A stretch of 64,000 nucleotides of DNA from NCBI RefSeq assembly GCF_006538745.1, contig NZ_BJLR01000019.1, positions 212,046 through 276,045 on the forward strand, read 5' to 3'. The position numbers were made by a program, and so were the translations under genes. This document shows, one piece after another, positions 28,863 to 39,550 of the stretch (position 1 is the first letter of the stretch; the number at the start of each line of letters is the position of its first letter). The notes below the pieces were generated by a model. That model had not been told where the DNA came from and made no database searches. It worked only from the letters and a program-made list of their open reading frames with translations. The stretch is from Cellulomonas cellasea. GTDB taxonomy: Bacteria > Actinomycetota > Actinomycetes > Actinomycetales > Cellulomonadaceae.

Positions 28863-31574
28863 ATGAGCGACCTGCGTCCCGAGCCGACCCCGACCGCACC
28901 CGGCACGTCAGCGGCGAACCCGACCAGCGCAGCGACGACCGCCCGCCCCGTACCCGACAAGGTCTCGCTCGACGGCCTCGAGCAGCGCTGGGACACGGCG
29001 TGGGGCGAGCAGGGCACGTACTCCTTCGACCGGACCGCCGAGCGCGCGCAGGTCTACTCGATCGACACCCCGCCGCCGACCGTCTCGGGCTCGCTGCACG
29101 TGGGACACGTGTTCTCCTACACGCACACCGACGTCGTCGCGCGCTTCCAGCGCATGCGCGGGAAGTCGGTGTTCTACCCGATGGGCTGGGACGACAACGG
29201 CCTGCCGACCGAGCGCCGCGTGCAGAACTACTACGGGGTGCGCTGCGACACGTCGCTGCCGTACGTCGAGGGCTACGAGCCGCCGTTCGCGGGCGGCGAC
29301 GGCAAGAGCGTGAAGGCGGCCGACCAGCAGCCCATCAGCCGGCGCAACTTCGTCGAGCTGTGCGAGCGCCTGACCGCCGAGGACGAGCGCCAGTTCGAGG
29401 CGCTGTGGCGCCACCTCGGTCTGTCCGTCGACTGGTCGCACCACTACCAGACCATCGGCCGCGAGGCGCAGAAGGTCGCGCAGACCGCGTTCCTGCGCAA
29501 CGTCGCGCGCGGCGAGGCGTACGCCGCCGAGGCGCCCGGGCTGTGGGACGTCACGTTCCAGACCGCCGTCGCGCAGGCCGAGCTCGAGGCCCGCGACTAC
29601 CCGGGGCACTTCCACAAGGTGGCCTTCCACGCCTCCGTCGACGGGGTCGACACGCCCGTCCACATCGAGACGACGCGCCCCGAGCTGCTCCCCGCGTGCG
29701 TCGCGCTCATCGCCCACCCGGACGACGAGCGCTACCAGCACCTGTTCGGCACGACCGTCCGCTCGCCGCTCTTCGACGTCGAGGTCCCGGTGCTGGCCCA
29801 CCCGGCGGCCGAGCCCGACAAGGGCGCGGGCATCGCGATGTGCTGCACGTTCGGCGACCTGACCGACGTGCAGTGGTGGCGCGAGCTCCAGCTCCCGACG
29901 CGCTCGGTCCTCGTGCGCGACGGGCGCCTCACGCGCGAGGTCCCGGAGTGGATCACCTCGGAGCGCGGCACGGCGCTGTTCGCCGAGATCGCGGGCAAGA
30001 CGACCTTCTCGGCACGCACGGCCGTGGTCGACGCGCTCCGCGAGTCGGGCGACCTCGACGGTGAGCCGGTCGCGACGCAGCGCAAGGCGAACTTCTTCGA
30101 GAAGGGCGACAAGCCGCTCGAGATCGTCACGTCGCGCCAGTGGTACATCCGCAACGGCGGGCGCGACGTCCCGCTGCGCGAGGAGCTCCTCGGCCGCGGC
30201 GCCGAGCTCGGGTTCCACCCCGACTTCATGCGCGTGCGCTACGAGAACTGGGTCGGCGGCCTCAACGGCGACTGGCTCGTCTCGCGCCAGCGCTTCTTCG
30301 GCGTCCCGATCCCCGTCTGGTACCCCCTCGACGCGCAGGGCGAGCCCGACTACGACCACCCGCTGGTGCCCGACGAGGCGACGCTGCCGGTCGACCCGTC
30401 GTCCGACGTCCCGCCGGGGTACTCCCCCGACCAGCGCGGCGTGCCGGGCGGCTTCGTCGGCGACCCCGACATCATGGACACCTGGGCGACGAGCTCGCTG
30501 ACGCCGCAGATTGCGGGCGGCTGGCTCTCCGACCCCGACCTGTTCGCGCGCGTCTTCCCGATGGACCTGCGCCCCCAGGGCCAGGACATCATCCGCACCT
30601 GGCTGTTCTCGACCGTCGTGCGCGCGCACCTCGAGCACGGCAGCCTGCCCTGGGCGAACGCCGCGATCTCGGGCTGGATCCTCGACCCCGACCGCAAGAA
30701 GATGAGCAAGTCCAAGGGCAACGTCGTCACGCCCATGGGCCTGCTCGAGGAGCACGGCTCCGACGCGGTGCGGTACTGGGCGGCGTCCGCCCGCCTCGGC
30801 ACCGACGCCGCGTTCGAGGTCGGCCAGATGAAGATCGGCCGCCGGCTGGCGATCAAGGTGCTCAACGCGAGCAAGTTCGCGCTGACCTTCGGCTCGCCCG
30901 AGGACCGCGCGCGCCTGCTCGACGCCTCGCTCGTGACCGAGACCCTCGACCGCGCGATGCTCGCCGGGCTCGCGGACGTCGTCGACCGGGCGACCGCGGC
31001 GCTCGAGGCCTACGACCACACGCGCGCGCTCGAGCTCACCGAGACGTTCTTCTGGACGTTCTGCGACGACTACCTCGAGCTCGTCAAGGACCGCGCGTAC
31101 GCGGGCGGCGCCGCCGACGCGGACGTCCCCGCGGCGTCGGCCTCGGCCCGCGCGGCGCTCGGCATCGCGCTCGACACGCTCCTGCGGCTGTTCGCGCCCG
31201 TGCTGCCGTTCGCGACCGAGGAGGTCTGGTCGTGGTGGCGCGAGGGCTCGGTGCACCGCGCGCCGTGGCCCGTCGCCGAGCCGCTGCGCGCGGCCGCGGG
31301 TGACGCGGACGCGTCCGTGGTCGGTGCCGCCGGCGCGGCGCTCGCCGCCCTCCGCAAGGTCAAGTCCGAGGCGAAGGTCTCGATGCGCACCGAGATCACG
31401 CGCGTGACGCTCGCCGTCCCGGCCGCGCACACCGCCGGCGTCGAGGCGGCGCTCGCCGACGTCCGGTCGGCCGGCCGCGTGACCGGGACCCTCGATCTCG
31501 TGGGCGAGGACGGCGAGGCGGTCGTCGCGCGCGACGCCGAGCTCCTCCCGCCCGAGCCGAAGGTGCAGGCCTGA
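28863..31574 (+). CDS. valS: Valyl-tRNA synthetase
   Basis: 903 aa class I synthetase with editing domain. PPPTVSGSLHVGH (70-82) is the HIGH motif and KMSKSKGN (near 614) the KMSKS loop; WYIRNGGRD, RVRYENWVGGLNGDWLVSRQRFFG and MDTWATSSLTPQI are ValRS blocks. The first ~30 residues are a Thr/Ala-rich extension. The C-terminus is short with only a limited coiled tail compared with E. coli ValRS, as expected in this phylum. Followed by a strong terminator at 31614. Confidence 0.97.
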   Translation: MSDLRPEPTPTAPGTSAANPTSAATTARPVPDKVSLDGLEQRWDTAWGEQGTYSFDRTAERAQVYSIDTPPPTVSGSLHVGHVFSYTHTDVVARFQRMRGKSVFYPMGWDDNGLPTERRVQNYYGVRCDTSLPYVEGYEPPFAGGDGKSVKAADQQPISRRNFVELCERLTAEDERQFEALWRHLGLSVDWSHHYQTIGREAQKVAQTAFLRNVARGEAYAAEAPGLWDVTFQTAVAQAELEARDYPGHFHKVAFHASVDGVDTPVHIETTRPELLPACVALIAHPDDERYQHLFGTTVRSPLFDVEVPVLAHPAAEPDKGAGIAMCCTFGDLTDVQWWRELQLPTRSVLVRDGRLTREVPEWITSERGTALFAEIAGKTTFSARTAVVDALRESGDLDGEPVATQRKANFFEKGDKPLEIVTSRQWYIRNGGRDVPLREELLGRGAELGFHPDFMRVRYENWVGGLNGDWLVSRQRFFGVPIPVWYPLDAQGEPDYDHPLVPDEATLPVDPSSDVPPGYSPDQRGVPGGFVGDPDIMDTWATSSLTPQIAGGWLSDPDLFARVFPMDLRPQGQDIIRTWLFSTVVRAHLEHGSLPWANAAISGWILDPDRKKMSKSKGNVVTPMGLLEEHGSDAVRYWAASARLGTDAAFEVGQMKIGRRLAIKVLNASKFALTFGSPEDRARLLDASLVTETLDRAMLAGLADVVDRATAALEAYDHTRALELTETFFWTFCDDYLELVKDRAYAGGAADADVPAASASARAALGIALDTLLRLFAPVLPFATEEVWSWWREGSVHRAPWPVAEPLRAAAGDADASVVGAAGAALAALRKVKSEAKVSMRTEITRVTLAVPAAHTAGVEAALADVRSAGRVTGTLDLVGEDGEAVVARDAELLPPEPKVQA

Positions 31575-31613
31575 CCGCTCCGGCGTGCGCAGCACCGCAC
31601 CCGAGCGCAACGT

Positions 31614-31655
31614 GGCGCAGGATGGGACCACGGTCCTATCCTGCGCCATTTTGCA
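31614..31655 (+). terminator. valS terminator
   Basis: A 16-base left arm (31614-31629, GGCGCAGGATGGGACC) pairs with 31632-31647 (GGTCCTATCCTGCGCC) with a single G-T pair, and is followed by ATTTTGCAT. It is one of the few terminators in the window with a real T-run. Confidence 0.85.
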
Positions 31656-31679
31656 TGATTACTTTGTATTGCGCATACT
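31651..31679 (+). promoter_or_regulatory. Promoter of the amino-acid ABC operon
   Basis: TTGCAT (31651-31656) and CATACT (31674-31679) with a 17-base spacer; the region is unusually AT-rich. TGCATGA (31652-31658) and TCATGCA (31679-31685) form an inverted repeat around the core promoter and could be an operator. The -35 begins in the T-tail of the valS terminator. Confidence 0.6.
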
Positions 31680-31714
31680 CATGCACGAACGCCCATCGTG
31701 AGAGGACAGCCGTC

Positions 31715-32524
31715 ATGACCCGCACCACCCGCCTCGTCCCCCTGGGGCTCGCCGTGACGCTGCTGCTCTCCGCGTGCAGCGGCGGCGACGGCACGCCCGC
31801 CGCCACGTCCGACAGCGGGGTCCCGCTCGTCGCCGAGGGCAAGCTCACGGTCTGCACCAACCCGCCGTACGAGCCGTTCGAGTTCACGGACGACTCCGGC
31901 GAGATCGTCGGGCTCGACATCGACATCGTGGCCGAGATCGCGACGGACCTCGGCGTCGAGCCGGAGATCAAGGTCGCGCAGTTCGAGGGCATCCAGTCCG
32001 GCGCCGACCTCGAGACCGGCAACTGCGACCTCGTCGCCTCCGCGATCACGATCACCGAGGAGCGCGCGGCGCGCATCGACTTCTCGGAGCCCTACTTCGA
32101 CGCCGACCAGGGCCTGCTGCTCCCCGCGGCCGCCGGGGTCGAACCCATGGACGAGGCGGAGGCGCTCGCCTCCCTCGAGGGCTCGACGATCGGCGTCCAG
32201 CAGGAGACGACCGGCGCCGCCTGGGCCACCGAGAACGGGCTCACGACCATCGAGTTCGAGGACCTCGGGCTCCAGGTCCAGGCGCTCGAGAACGGCCAGG
32301 TGAACGCGATCATCAACGACGTCGCGGTGCTCGGCCCGTTCGTCGAGGACGGCTACACGTTCGGCGCGACGTTCACGACCGGCGAGCAGTACGGCTTCGG
32401 GGTCAAGAAGGGCAACACCGCGCTGCTCGACGCCGTGAACGGCACGCTCGAGCGCATCCAGGGCGACGGGACCTACGACGCGATCTACACCGAGCGCATC
32501 GGTGACATCCCGACGGCCGACTGA
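31715..32524 (+). CDS. Polar amino-acid ABC transporter substrate-binding lipoprotein
   Basis: 269 aa family 3 solute-binding lipoprotein: signal peptide with lipobox LSAC, then GKLTVCTNPPYEPFEFTDDSGEIVGLDIDIVAEIA, FEGIQSGADLETGNCDLVASAITITEERA and FSEPYFDADQGLL, which make up the amino-acid binding fold. ATG follows GAGAGGA. Heads a three-gene importer operon; the specific amino acid is not evident. Confidence 0.93.
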   Translation: MTRTTRLVPLGLAVTLLLSACSGGDGTPAATSDSGVPLVAEGKLTVCTNPPYEPFEFTDDSGEIVGLDIDIVAEIATDLGVEPEIKVAQFEGIQSGADLETGNCDLVASAITITEERAARIDFSEPYFDADQGLLLPAAAGVEPMDEAEALASLEGSTIGVQQETTGAAWATENGLTTIEFEDLGLQVQALENGQVNAIINDVAVLGPFVEDGYTFGATFTTGEQYGFGVKKGNTALLDAVNGTLERIQGDGTYDAIYTERIGDIPTAD

Positions 32525-32525
32525 C

Positions 32526-33377
32526 GTGACGGCGATCTCCCGTCCGGACGCCGCCGTCCCACCGCGCCTACCGGCGTCGCGGCGGCGCACGAGCCCCCGC
32601 CGTCGCCAGCGGATCATCCGCGGGGTGCAGTACGCGGCGCTGGTCGCCGCGGTCGTGGTCGTCGCCGTCGCGACCGACTGGACGCGCGTCGGCACGCAGC
32701 TGTTCAACCCGGCGGTCGCGGCCGACATGGCGGCCTCGCTGCCGGTCGCGCTGAAGAACACGGTCGTCTACACGCTCGCGGCGTTCGCGATCGGCCTGAG
32801 CCTCGGCACCGTGCTCGCGCTCATGCGGCTGTCGTCCGTCGGGCCCTACCGCTGGATCGCGACGCTCTACATCGAGTTCTTCCGCGGCATCCCGGCCCTG
32901 CTCGTGGTCATCGCGTTCGGCTACGCCGTGCCCATCGCGCTGGGCGTGCGCATCGAGTCGGTGATCGCCAAGGCCGGTCTCGCGCTCGGCATGGTGTCCG
33001 CGGCGTACATCGCCGAGACGCTGCGCGCGGGGATCCAGGCCGTGCCGAAGGGTCAGGTCGAGGCGGCACGCTCGCTCGGGATGTCCCCGACCCGCACGCT
33101 CGTGCAGGTCGTGATCCCGCAGGCGTTCCGCATCGTGCTGCCCCCGATGACGAACGAGCTGATCCTGCTGACCAAGGACACCTCGCTCATCTCGGTCGTC
33201 GGCCTGCTGCCGACGCAGTTCGACCTCACGAAGGTGGGGCGCGACATGCTCAACAGCGCCACCGGCGGGCTCACCGCGCTGTTCGTCGTCGGCGCGTGCT
33301 ACCTCGTCATCACCATCCCGCTGGGCCTCGTCGCACGCTGGCTCGAGCGCCGCACCGGAGGGGGCTCGCGCCCATGA
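32526..33377 (+). CDS. Amino-acid ABC transporter permease (HisM/GlnP type)
   Basis: 283 aa. An Arg-rich N-terminus is followed by an isolated first helix (about 40-58) and then the five-helix HEQRO-type domain with the coupling loop [29 protein letters not shown] start directly follows the binding-protein stop (TGACGTG); a GTG eight codons earlier inside the upstream gene is possible. A single permease gene suggests a homodimer. Confidence 0.9.
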   Translation: MTAISRPDAAVPPRLPASRRRTSPRRRQRIIRGVQYAALVAAVVVVAVATDWTRVGTQLFNPAVAADMAASLPVALKNTVVYTLAAFAIGLSLGTVLALMRLSSVGPYRWIATLYIEFFRGIPALLVVIAFGYAVPIALGVRIESVIAKAGLALGMVSAAYIAETLRAGIQAVPKGQVEAARSLGMSPTRTLVQVVIPQAFRIVLPPMTNELILLTKDTSLISVVGLLPTQFDLTKVGRDMLNSATGGLTALFVVGACYLVITIPLGLVARWLERRTGGGSRP

Positions 33378-34213
33378 CCGTGTCCCCCGAGGCCCACGCC
33401 GGCGGCGTCACGACCCGCACCGGCGGCGAGGACGTCGTCGTCCGCATCGACGCCCTGCACAAGTCGTTCGGCGAGAAGCAGGTGCTCCGCGGCATCGACC
33501 TCGAGGTCCGCTCGGGCGAGGTCGTGTGCGTGATCGGCCCGTCCGGCTCGGGCAAGTCGACGCTCCTGCGCTGCGTCAACCTCCTCGAGGAGCCGACGGG
33601 CGGGAGCATCGAGGTGCTCGGCACCGAGGTGACCGACCCCGACGTCGACATCGACCACGTCCGCACGCACGTCGGCATGGTGTTCCAGCAGTTCAACCTG
33701 TTCACGCACCGCACGGTCCTCGACAACTGCACGATGGCCCAGCGCACCGTGCTGCGCCGCTCGCGGGCCGAGGCCGAGCGGGTCGCGCGGGAGAACCTCG
33801 CACGCGTCGGGCTCGCGGGCACCGAGTCGCTGATGCCCGCGCAGCTGTCCGGCGGGATGCAGCAGCGCGTGGCGATCGCCCGGGCGCTGTCGATGGACCC
33901 GCAGCTCATGCTGTTCGACGAGCCGACGTCGGCGCTCGACCCCGAGCTCGTGGGCGACGTGCTGGGGGTCATGCGGGACCTCGCCGAGGGCGGGATGACG
34001 ATGATCGTCGTGACGCACGAGATGGCGTTCGCGCGCGAGGTCGGCGACCGCGTCGTCTTCATGGACGGCGGTGTCGTGGTCGAGGACGGCCCCGCGGACG
34101 AGGTGATCGGCGCACCGCGCGAGGAGCGCACGCGCGAGTTCCTCCAGCGCGTGCTCGACCCGACGCACCGGCACGACGACCAGGGCGCCGGTGGTCCCGG
34201 TACGTCCGGCTGA
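33374..34213 (+). CDS. Amino-acid ABC transporter ATPase (GlnQ/HisP type)
   Basis: 279 aa. GPSGSGKST (Walker A), [16 protein letters not shown] (Q-loop), LSGGMQQR (signature), [14 protein letters not shown] (Walker B) and VTHEM (H-loop) are intact, in the GlnQ pattern. ATG overlaps the permease stop as ATGA. Residues 1-22 are a short non-conserved lead. Confidence 0.94.
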   Translation: MTVSPEAHAGGVTTRTGGEDVVVRIDALHKSFGEKQVLRGIDLEVRSGEVVCVIGPSGSGKSTLLRCVNLLEEPTGGSIEVLGTEVTDPDVDIDHVRTHVGMVFQQFNLFTHRTVLDNCTMAQRTVLRRSRAEAERVARENLARVGLAGTESLMPAQLSGGMQQRVAIARALSMDPQLMLFDEPTSALDPELVGDVLGVMRDLAEGGMTMIVVTHEMAFAREVGDRVVFMDGGVVVEDGPADEVIGAPREERTREFLQRVLDPTHRHDDQGAGGPGTSG

Positions 34214-34221
34214 GAGCGGTC

Positions 34222-34244
34222 TAGGGTCGGGGGGTCCGGACCCC
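34222..34244 (+). promoter_or_regulatory. -10 element and 14-bp palindrome before the acyl-CoA ligase
   Basis: A -10-like TAGGGT (34222-34227) is followed at once by the perfect palindrome GGGGTCCGGACCCC (34231-34244), which covers the expected transcription start and precedes AGGAGC. Its position is that of a repressor operator. Confidence 0.55.
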
Positions 34245-34259
34245 TGAGCAGGAGCACCG

Positions 34260-36080
34260 ATGCCCGAGACCCAGTCCCCCGCCCTCGTCGAGCCCGACCC
34301 GGCGTGGAGCATCCCGCGACTGCTCGCCGAGCGCGTCGCCCGCGACCCCGACGGCACGCTCGCCGAGCGCTCGACGGGCCTGGGCGGCACGTGGCGGCCC
34401 GTGAGCGCCGCGGCGTTCGCCGACGAGGTCACGGGGGTCGCCCGCGGGCTCGTCGCCCGCGGGATCCAGCCCGGTGACAGCGTCGCGATCATGTCCCGCA
34501 CGCGCTACGAGTGGACGGTCGCGGACTTCGCGGTCTGGGCCGCGGGCGGCGTGAGCATCCCCGTGTACGAGACGTCGTCGGCCGAGCAGGTCCGGTGGAT
34601 CCTCTCGGACGCGCGGGTGCGGCTCGTGCTCGTCGAGACGGCCGCGCACGCCGCCGTCGTCGAGCAGGTCCGCGGCGAGCTGCCCGAGCTCGGCGAGGTG
34701 CTCGTGATCGACGAGGGCGCGCTCGACCGGCTCACGGAGACCGGCACCGACGTCCCTGCCGCCGAGGTCGAGCGCCGGAGCACCGCGACGGTCGCGGACG
34801 ACCTCGCCACGATCATCTACACGTCCGGGACGACCGGGCGGCCCAAGGGCGTCGAGCTCACGCACGGCAACTTCGCGGCGATCACGCTCAACGGCGTCGC
34901 CGGTCTGACCGACGTCGTCGCCTCCCCGGGCTCGCGCACGCTGCTGTTCATGCCGCTCGCGCACGTGTTCGCGCGCTTCATCCAGGTGCTGTGCATCCCG
35001 TCCGGGGCGGTCCTGGGGCACACGCCCGACACCCGCAACCTGCTCGCGGACCTCGGGACGTTCCAGCCGACGTTCATCCTCGCGGTGCCGCGCGTCTTCG
35101 AGAAGGTCTACAACTCCTCGGAGCAGAAGGCCGGCACGGGCGCGAAGCTGCGCATCTTCCGCTGGTCGGCGAAGGTCGCCATCGCGTACTCGCGCGCGCT
35201 CGAGCAGCCCGGCGGGCCGGGCGCGGCGCTCAAGGCGCAGGAGGCCGTCGCCGAGGCCCTCGTCCACCGCAAGCTCCGGGCGGCGCTCGGCGGGCGGGCG
35301 CGGTACGCCGTCTCGGGCGGCGCCCCGCTCGGCGAGCGGCTCGGGCACTTCTACCGCGGCATCGGCCTCATCGTGCTCGAGGGCTACGGCCTCACCGAGA
35401 CGACCTCCGCCACCGCGGTGAACCGCCCCGAGCTCACGAAGATCGGCACGGTGGGCCCGGCCTACCCTGGTGCGTCACTGCGCGTCGAGGACGACGGCGA
35501 GATCCTCGTGCGCGGCCCCCACGTCTTCCGCGGGTACCACGGCAACCCCGAGGCCACCGCCGAGGCGCTGCAGGACGGCTGGTTCCGCAGCGGGGATCTC
35601 GGAACCCTCGACGAGGACGGCTGCCTGCGCATCACGGGCCGCAAGAAGGAGATCATCGTGACCGCGGGCGGCAAGAACGTCGCCCCTGCGGTGCTCGAGG
35701 ACCGCCTGCGCGGCCACCCGCTCGTGAGCCAGGTCGTCGTCGTCGGCGACGCGCGGCCGTTCATCGGCGCGCTCGTGACGCTCGACGCCGAGCTGCTGCC
35801 CGGCTGGCTGACGTCGCACGGGCTGCCGGTCATGGACGTCGCCGCGGCCGCCGCCCACCCCGACGTGCTCGCGGCGCTCGACCGGGCTGCCGAGCGGGCC
35901 AACGAGGCCGTGTCCCGCGCCGAGTCGATCCGCAAGCTCCGGGTGCTGCCGCTCGACTTCACCGAGGCGAACGGGTACCTGACGCCGTCGATGAAGGTCA
36001 AGCGCGCGCTCGTGCTGCAGGACTTCGCGCGCGAGATCGACGGGCTGTACGTCGACACGCGGGACGCCGGCGCGCACTGA
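34260..36080 (+). CDS. Long-chain acyl-CoA synthetase (FadD15-like)
   Basis: 606 aa AMP-forming ligase that activates fatty acids with ATP and Co[12 protein letters not shown] (about 187-197), [25 protein letters not shown] and [14 protein letters not shown] (hinge and A8 motif) are present. The KNVAP continuation and length match the FadD15/long-chain branch rather than acetate or aryl ligases. Followed by a terminator shared with the convergent baeRF gene. Probably independent of the amino-acid importer upstream because it has its own promoter elements. Confidence 0.92.
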   Translation: MPETQSPALVEPDPAWSIPRLLAERVARDPDGTLAERSTGLGGTWRPVSAAAFADEVTGVARGLVARGIQPGDSVAIMSRTRYEWTVADFAVWAAGGVSIPVYETSSAEQVRWILSDARVRLVLVETAAHAAVVEQVRGELPELGEVLVIDEGALDRLTETGTDVPAAEVERRSTATVADDLATIIYTSGTTGRPKGVELTHGNFAAITLNGVAGLTDVVASPGSRTLLFMPLAHVFARFIQVLCIPSGAVLGHTPDTRNLLADLGTFQPTFILAVPRVFEKVYNSSEQKAGTGAKLRIFRWSAKVAIAYSRALEQPGGPGAALKAQEAVAEALVHRKLRAALGGRARYAVSGGAPLGERLGHFYRGIGLIVLEGYGLTETTSATAVNRPELTKIGTVGPAYPGASLRVEDDGEILVRGPHVFRGYHGNPEATAEALQDGWFRSGDLGTLDEDGCLRITGRKKEIIVTAGGKNVAPAVLEDRLRGHPLVSQVVVVGDARPFIGALVTLDAELLPGWLTSHGLPVMDVAAAAAHPDVLAALDRAAERANEAVSRAESIRKLRVLPLDFTEANGYLTPSMKVKRALVLQDFAREIDGLYVDTRDAGAH

Positions 36081-36105
36081 GGGACTCGGCGCCCGCCGCA
36101 CGCAG

Positions 36106-36141
36106 GACGCGCGCACCGGCCGCCGGGCCGGTGCGCGCGTC
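36106..36141. terminator. Bidirectional terminator between fadD-like and baeRF2 genes
   Basis: GACGCGCGCACCGGCC (36106-36121) and GGCCGGTGCGCGCGTC (36126-36141) form a perfect 16-bp stem with a 4-base loop between two convergent genes. Confidence 0.85.
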
Positions 36142-36161
36142 GTGTGCGGGCAGCTCTCGGG

Positions 36162-37364
36162 TCAGACCACGTCGTGCACGCGCGTCCGGTCGCCCGACTG
36201 CGTGAGCAGCGACTCGCTCGGCGTCGACGGGTCGTGCCAGCGCAGCACGGCGCCGACGCCGTCGATCAGGTCGACGCTGCCGTCGACGGCGAACGTCAGG
36301 CCGGCGTCCTGCCCGAGCGCCGCCCGGACCACCGCGATGTCGGCGCGCAGCTCACGCGCCCCCTCGTCGACGCCCATGGCCTCGAGCCCGGCGCGGTCGA
36401 CCGCGATCTGCAGCGGGTCCGGCCCGACCCACACGGTGCGCTCGGCGAGCGCCGACGCGGGCGTGCTGACCGACTCGAGCAGCACGAGCTCGGACACCTG
36501 ACCGCGCTGGAGCACCGCCACGACGTCGCCGAGCTGCGTGACCGCCGCACCGGCACGGCCCTGCTCCTGACGGAACCGGTCGAGCACCTCCTCGCGGCGC
36601 CGCGCCCGGAAGGCCTCGAGCGTCGCGTGGACCCGCTCGTCGAACGCGTCCTGCTTGACACCCTCGGCACGCGAGCCACCGGGCACGTCGACCACGAGCT
36701 CCTTCGTGCGGTGGCCGAGCGCCTCGTGCAGCAGCGGCACCTCGCGCACGTCCCCGGTGAGGATGACGAGCTCCGGGCACCGCTCCACGACCTGACGGTC
36801 GATCTCGGCGGCGACCGTCTCGGCGTTGCGCTCCCACGAGTCCTCGGCGCGCATCTGCATGCGCCGGTGTGCCCAGCCGTCACCGCTGCGGACCTTGCGG
36901 ATCACGTCGTGGTCGCCCTCGACGACCTCGTGCTGGCGGGCGTCGAGCCGACCGGCCTCGTCGCTCCACCACAGGTCCGCGCCCTGCCGGTCGACCTGTA
37001 CGAGCAGATAGCTCACGGCCTCGTCGGCCGCGCGGGCCGCCGGCAGGAGCGAGGGGACGGGCCCGTGCACGGCGACGTTGCTCGCGGGCGGGTCGGCGAG
37101 GACGCGGTCGATCGCGACGCCCTGGGAGTCGGCGATGAGCACGCGGCCGTGCGGCCCGGGGACCCGGGTCTGGGTCGTGACGCGCTCCTCGATCTCGTCG
37201 AGGAGCGCCGCAGGGGCGCCCTGGCGGTCGAGCTCGCGGCGCAGACCCTTCCACCGGTCGAGCACCTCGGTCTCCCCCGCGGCGTCGGCGCGGGTCGCGT
37301 CGAGGTAGACGGTCGTGAACGGACCCGTTCGTCCGAGCAACGGCTTGAGCCAGTCGAGCTTCAT
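36162..37364 (-). CDS. baeRF2-domain (Vms1/Rv2629-like) protein
   Basis: 400 aa. MKLDWLKPLLGRTGPFTTVYLDATR at the start, YLLVQVDRQGADLWWSDEAGRL and RHRRMQ/ERNAETVAAEIDRQV further on resemble Rv2629 and other bacterial eRF1-like (baeRF) proteins, whose middle domain is related to the peptidyl-tRNA hydrolase domain of Vms1. In mycobacteria the homologue belongs to the hypoxia (DosR) regulon and a ribosome-rescue or stress role is suspected. ATG with GGAGG eight bases upstream. The upstream 300-base gap contains a striking double palindrome. Confidence 0.83.
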   Translation of the reverse strand: MKLDWLKPLLGRTGPFTTVYLDATRADAAGETEVLDRWKGLRRELDRQGAPAALLDEIEERVTTQTRVPGPHGRVLIADSQGVAIDRVLADPPASNVAVHGPVPSLLPAARAADEAVSYLLVQVDRQGADLWWSDEAGRLDARQHEVVEGDHDVIRKVRSGDGWAHRRMQMRAEDSWERNAETVAAEIDRQVVERCPELVILTGDVREVPLLHEALGHRTKELVVDVPGGSRAEGVKQDAFDERVHATLEAFRARRREEVLDRFRQEQGRAGAAVTQLGDVVAVLQRGQVSELVLLESVSTPASALAERTVWVGPDPLQIAVDRAGLEAMGVDEGARELRADIAVVRAALGQDAGLTFAVDGSVDLIDGVGAVLRWHDPSTPSESLLTQSGDRTRVHDVV

Positions 37365-37663
37365 GGGCAGCGCCTCCGGGGTAGCTGTGGAGTGGACCCG
37401 GCGTCGTGCTCGGCCGGGTGCTGACCCCTCCACCATGGTTCACCCCGCAGGGGCGCGCCACCCGGTCGGACGTCCTGATGAGGTGCTCCCGGCGGCCGGG
37501 CGCGTCGTCGCCCCGCCGGTGTCCGGACATGTCCGGACAGCCTGGGCGCCGGGGGTCGCCGGCCCGCGACCGTTGGTGGCGTCGGGCCCCGCCGGGTCGC
37601 GTGGACCGCACGCCGGGTCGCGGGAACCGCCGTCCGCCTGACGCGGACCGCCCGCCGCCCCGC
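37365..37663. other. Gene-free region upstream of the baeRF2 gene
   Basis: About 300 bases with no plausible gene. It must hold the baeRF2 promoter (minus strand), not identified with confidence, and the double palindrome at 37520-37539. Confidence 0.6.
37520..37539. promoter_or_regulatory. Two adjoining 10-bp palindromes, candidate operator
   Basis: TGTCCGGACA occurs twice in direct contact (37520-37529 and 37530-37539), so the whole 20 bases are also palindromic. It is 156 bases upstream of the baeRF2 start. Two adjoining copies suit cooperative binding of a dimeric regulator. The mycobacterial DosR box has a different core, so identity is open. Confidence 0.5.
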
Positions 37664-38014
37664 TCAGCCGCCGGTGCGCGCGTCGGAGGCGATCGCCTCG
37701 TGGTGGCGGATCACCTCGTCGACGATGAACGCGAGGAACTTCTCCGCGAAGACCGGGTCGAGCTCGGCCTCGTGCGCGAGCGTGCGGAGCCGGGCGACCT
37801 GACGCGCCTCACGCGCGGGGTCCGACGGCGGCAGGCCGCGCGACGCCTTGAGCACCCCGACCTGCTGGGTGGCCTTGAAGCGCTCGGCGAGCAGGTACAC
37901 GAGCGCCGCGTCGATGTTGTCGATGCTCCCGCGCAGCCGGACGAGGTCCGCGGGCAGCGCGGCGTCGGCGGGCAGGGTCGTTCCGGTCGGCGCGGTGCGG
38001 TTCTCCTCGGTCAC
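37664..38014 (-). CDS. Chorismate mutase, AroQ class, short monofunctional
   Basis: 116 aa, all-helical. LVRLRGSIDNIDAALVYLLAERFKATQQVGVLKA (about 24-57) supplies the conserved Arg and Lys/Gln residues, followed by LPPSDPAREARQ and the C-terminal helix FIVDEVIRHHEAI. Converts chorismate to prephenate for Phe/Tyr synthesis in the cytosol; actinobacterial forms of this small type are often stimulated by the DAHP synthase partner. GTG start; TAGGAT lies 6-7 bases upstream, suggesting a leaderless mRNA. Confidence 0.9.
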   Translation of the reverse strand: MTEENRTAPTGTTLPADAALPADLVRLRGSIDNIDAALVYLLAERFKATQQVGVLKASRGLPPSDPAREARQVARLRTLAHEAELDPVFAEKFLAFIVDEVIRHHEAIASDARTGG

Positions 38015-38061
38015 GCGCCGATCCTAGGCGTCGTCGCGTGACCGGTGACGGGACCGTCCGC

Positions 38062-39351
<1,290 letters not shown>

Positions 39352-39456
39352 GTGCGTCCCCTTCCTCGGTGTCGCTCTCCGCCCGGTCGGGCGGCGCGTC
39401 GGTCCTGCGCAGAGCTCTCCGGGCGCCGACCTCGGCGTTCCCCCGTGCTCCCCACC

Positions 39457-39485
39457 ATTGCACACCACCTGGGCCGACATGTCAG
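39457..39485 (-). promoter_or_regulatory. clpX promoter
   Basis: Minus-strand CTGACA (39485-39480) and TGCAAT (39462-39457) are separated by 17 bases, a good housekeeping promoter. The leader would be about 100 bases. Confidence 0.65.
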
Positions 39486-39515
39486 CCCGCCGGGCCGGTG
39501 GACGCCCGACTGTCC

Positions 39516-39542
39516 GCCGGGCCCGCTCGTCGCGGGCCCGGC
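39516..39542 (-). terminator. Terminator after clpP1-clpP2
   Basis: GCCGGGCCCGC (39516-39526) pairs with GCGGGCCCGGC (39532-39542); the hairpin begins 8 bases past the clpP2 stop on the minus strand. Confidence 0.75.
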
Positions 39543-39550
39543 GAGACCCG

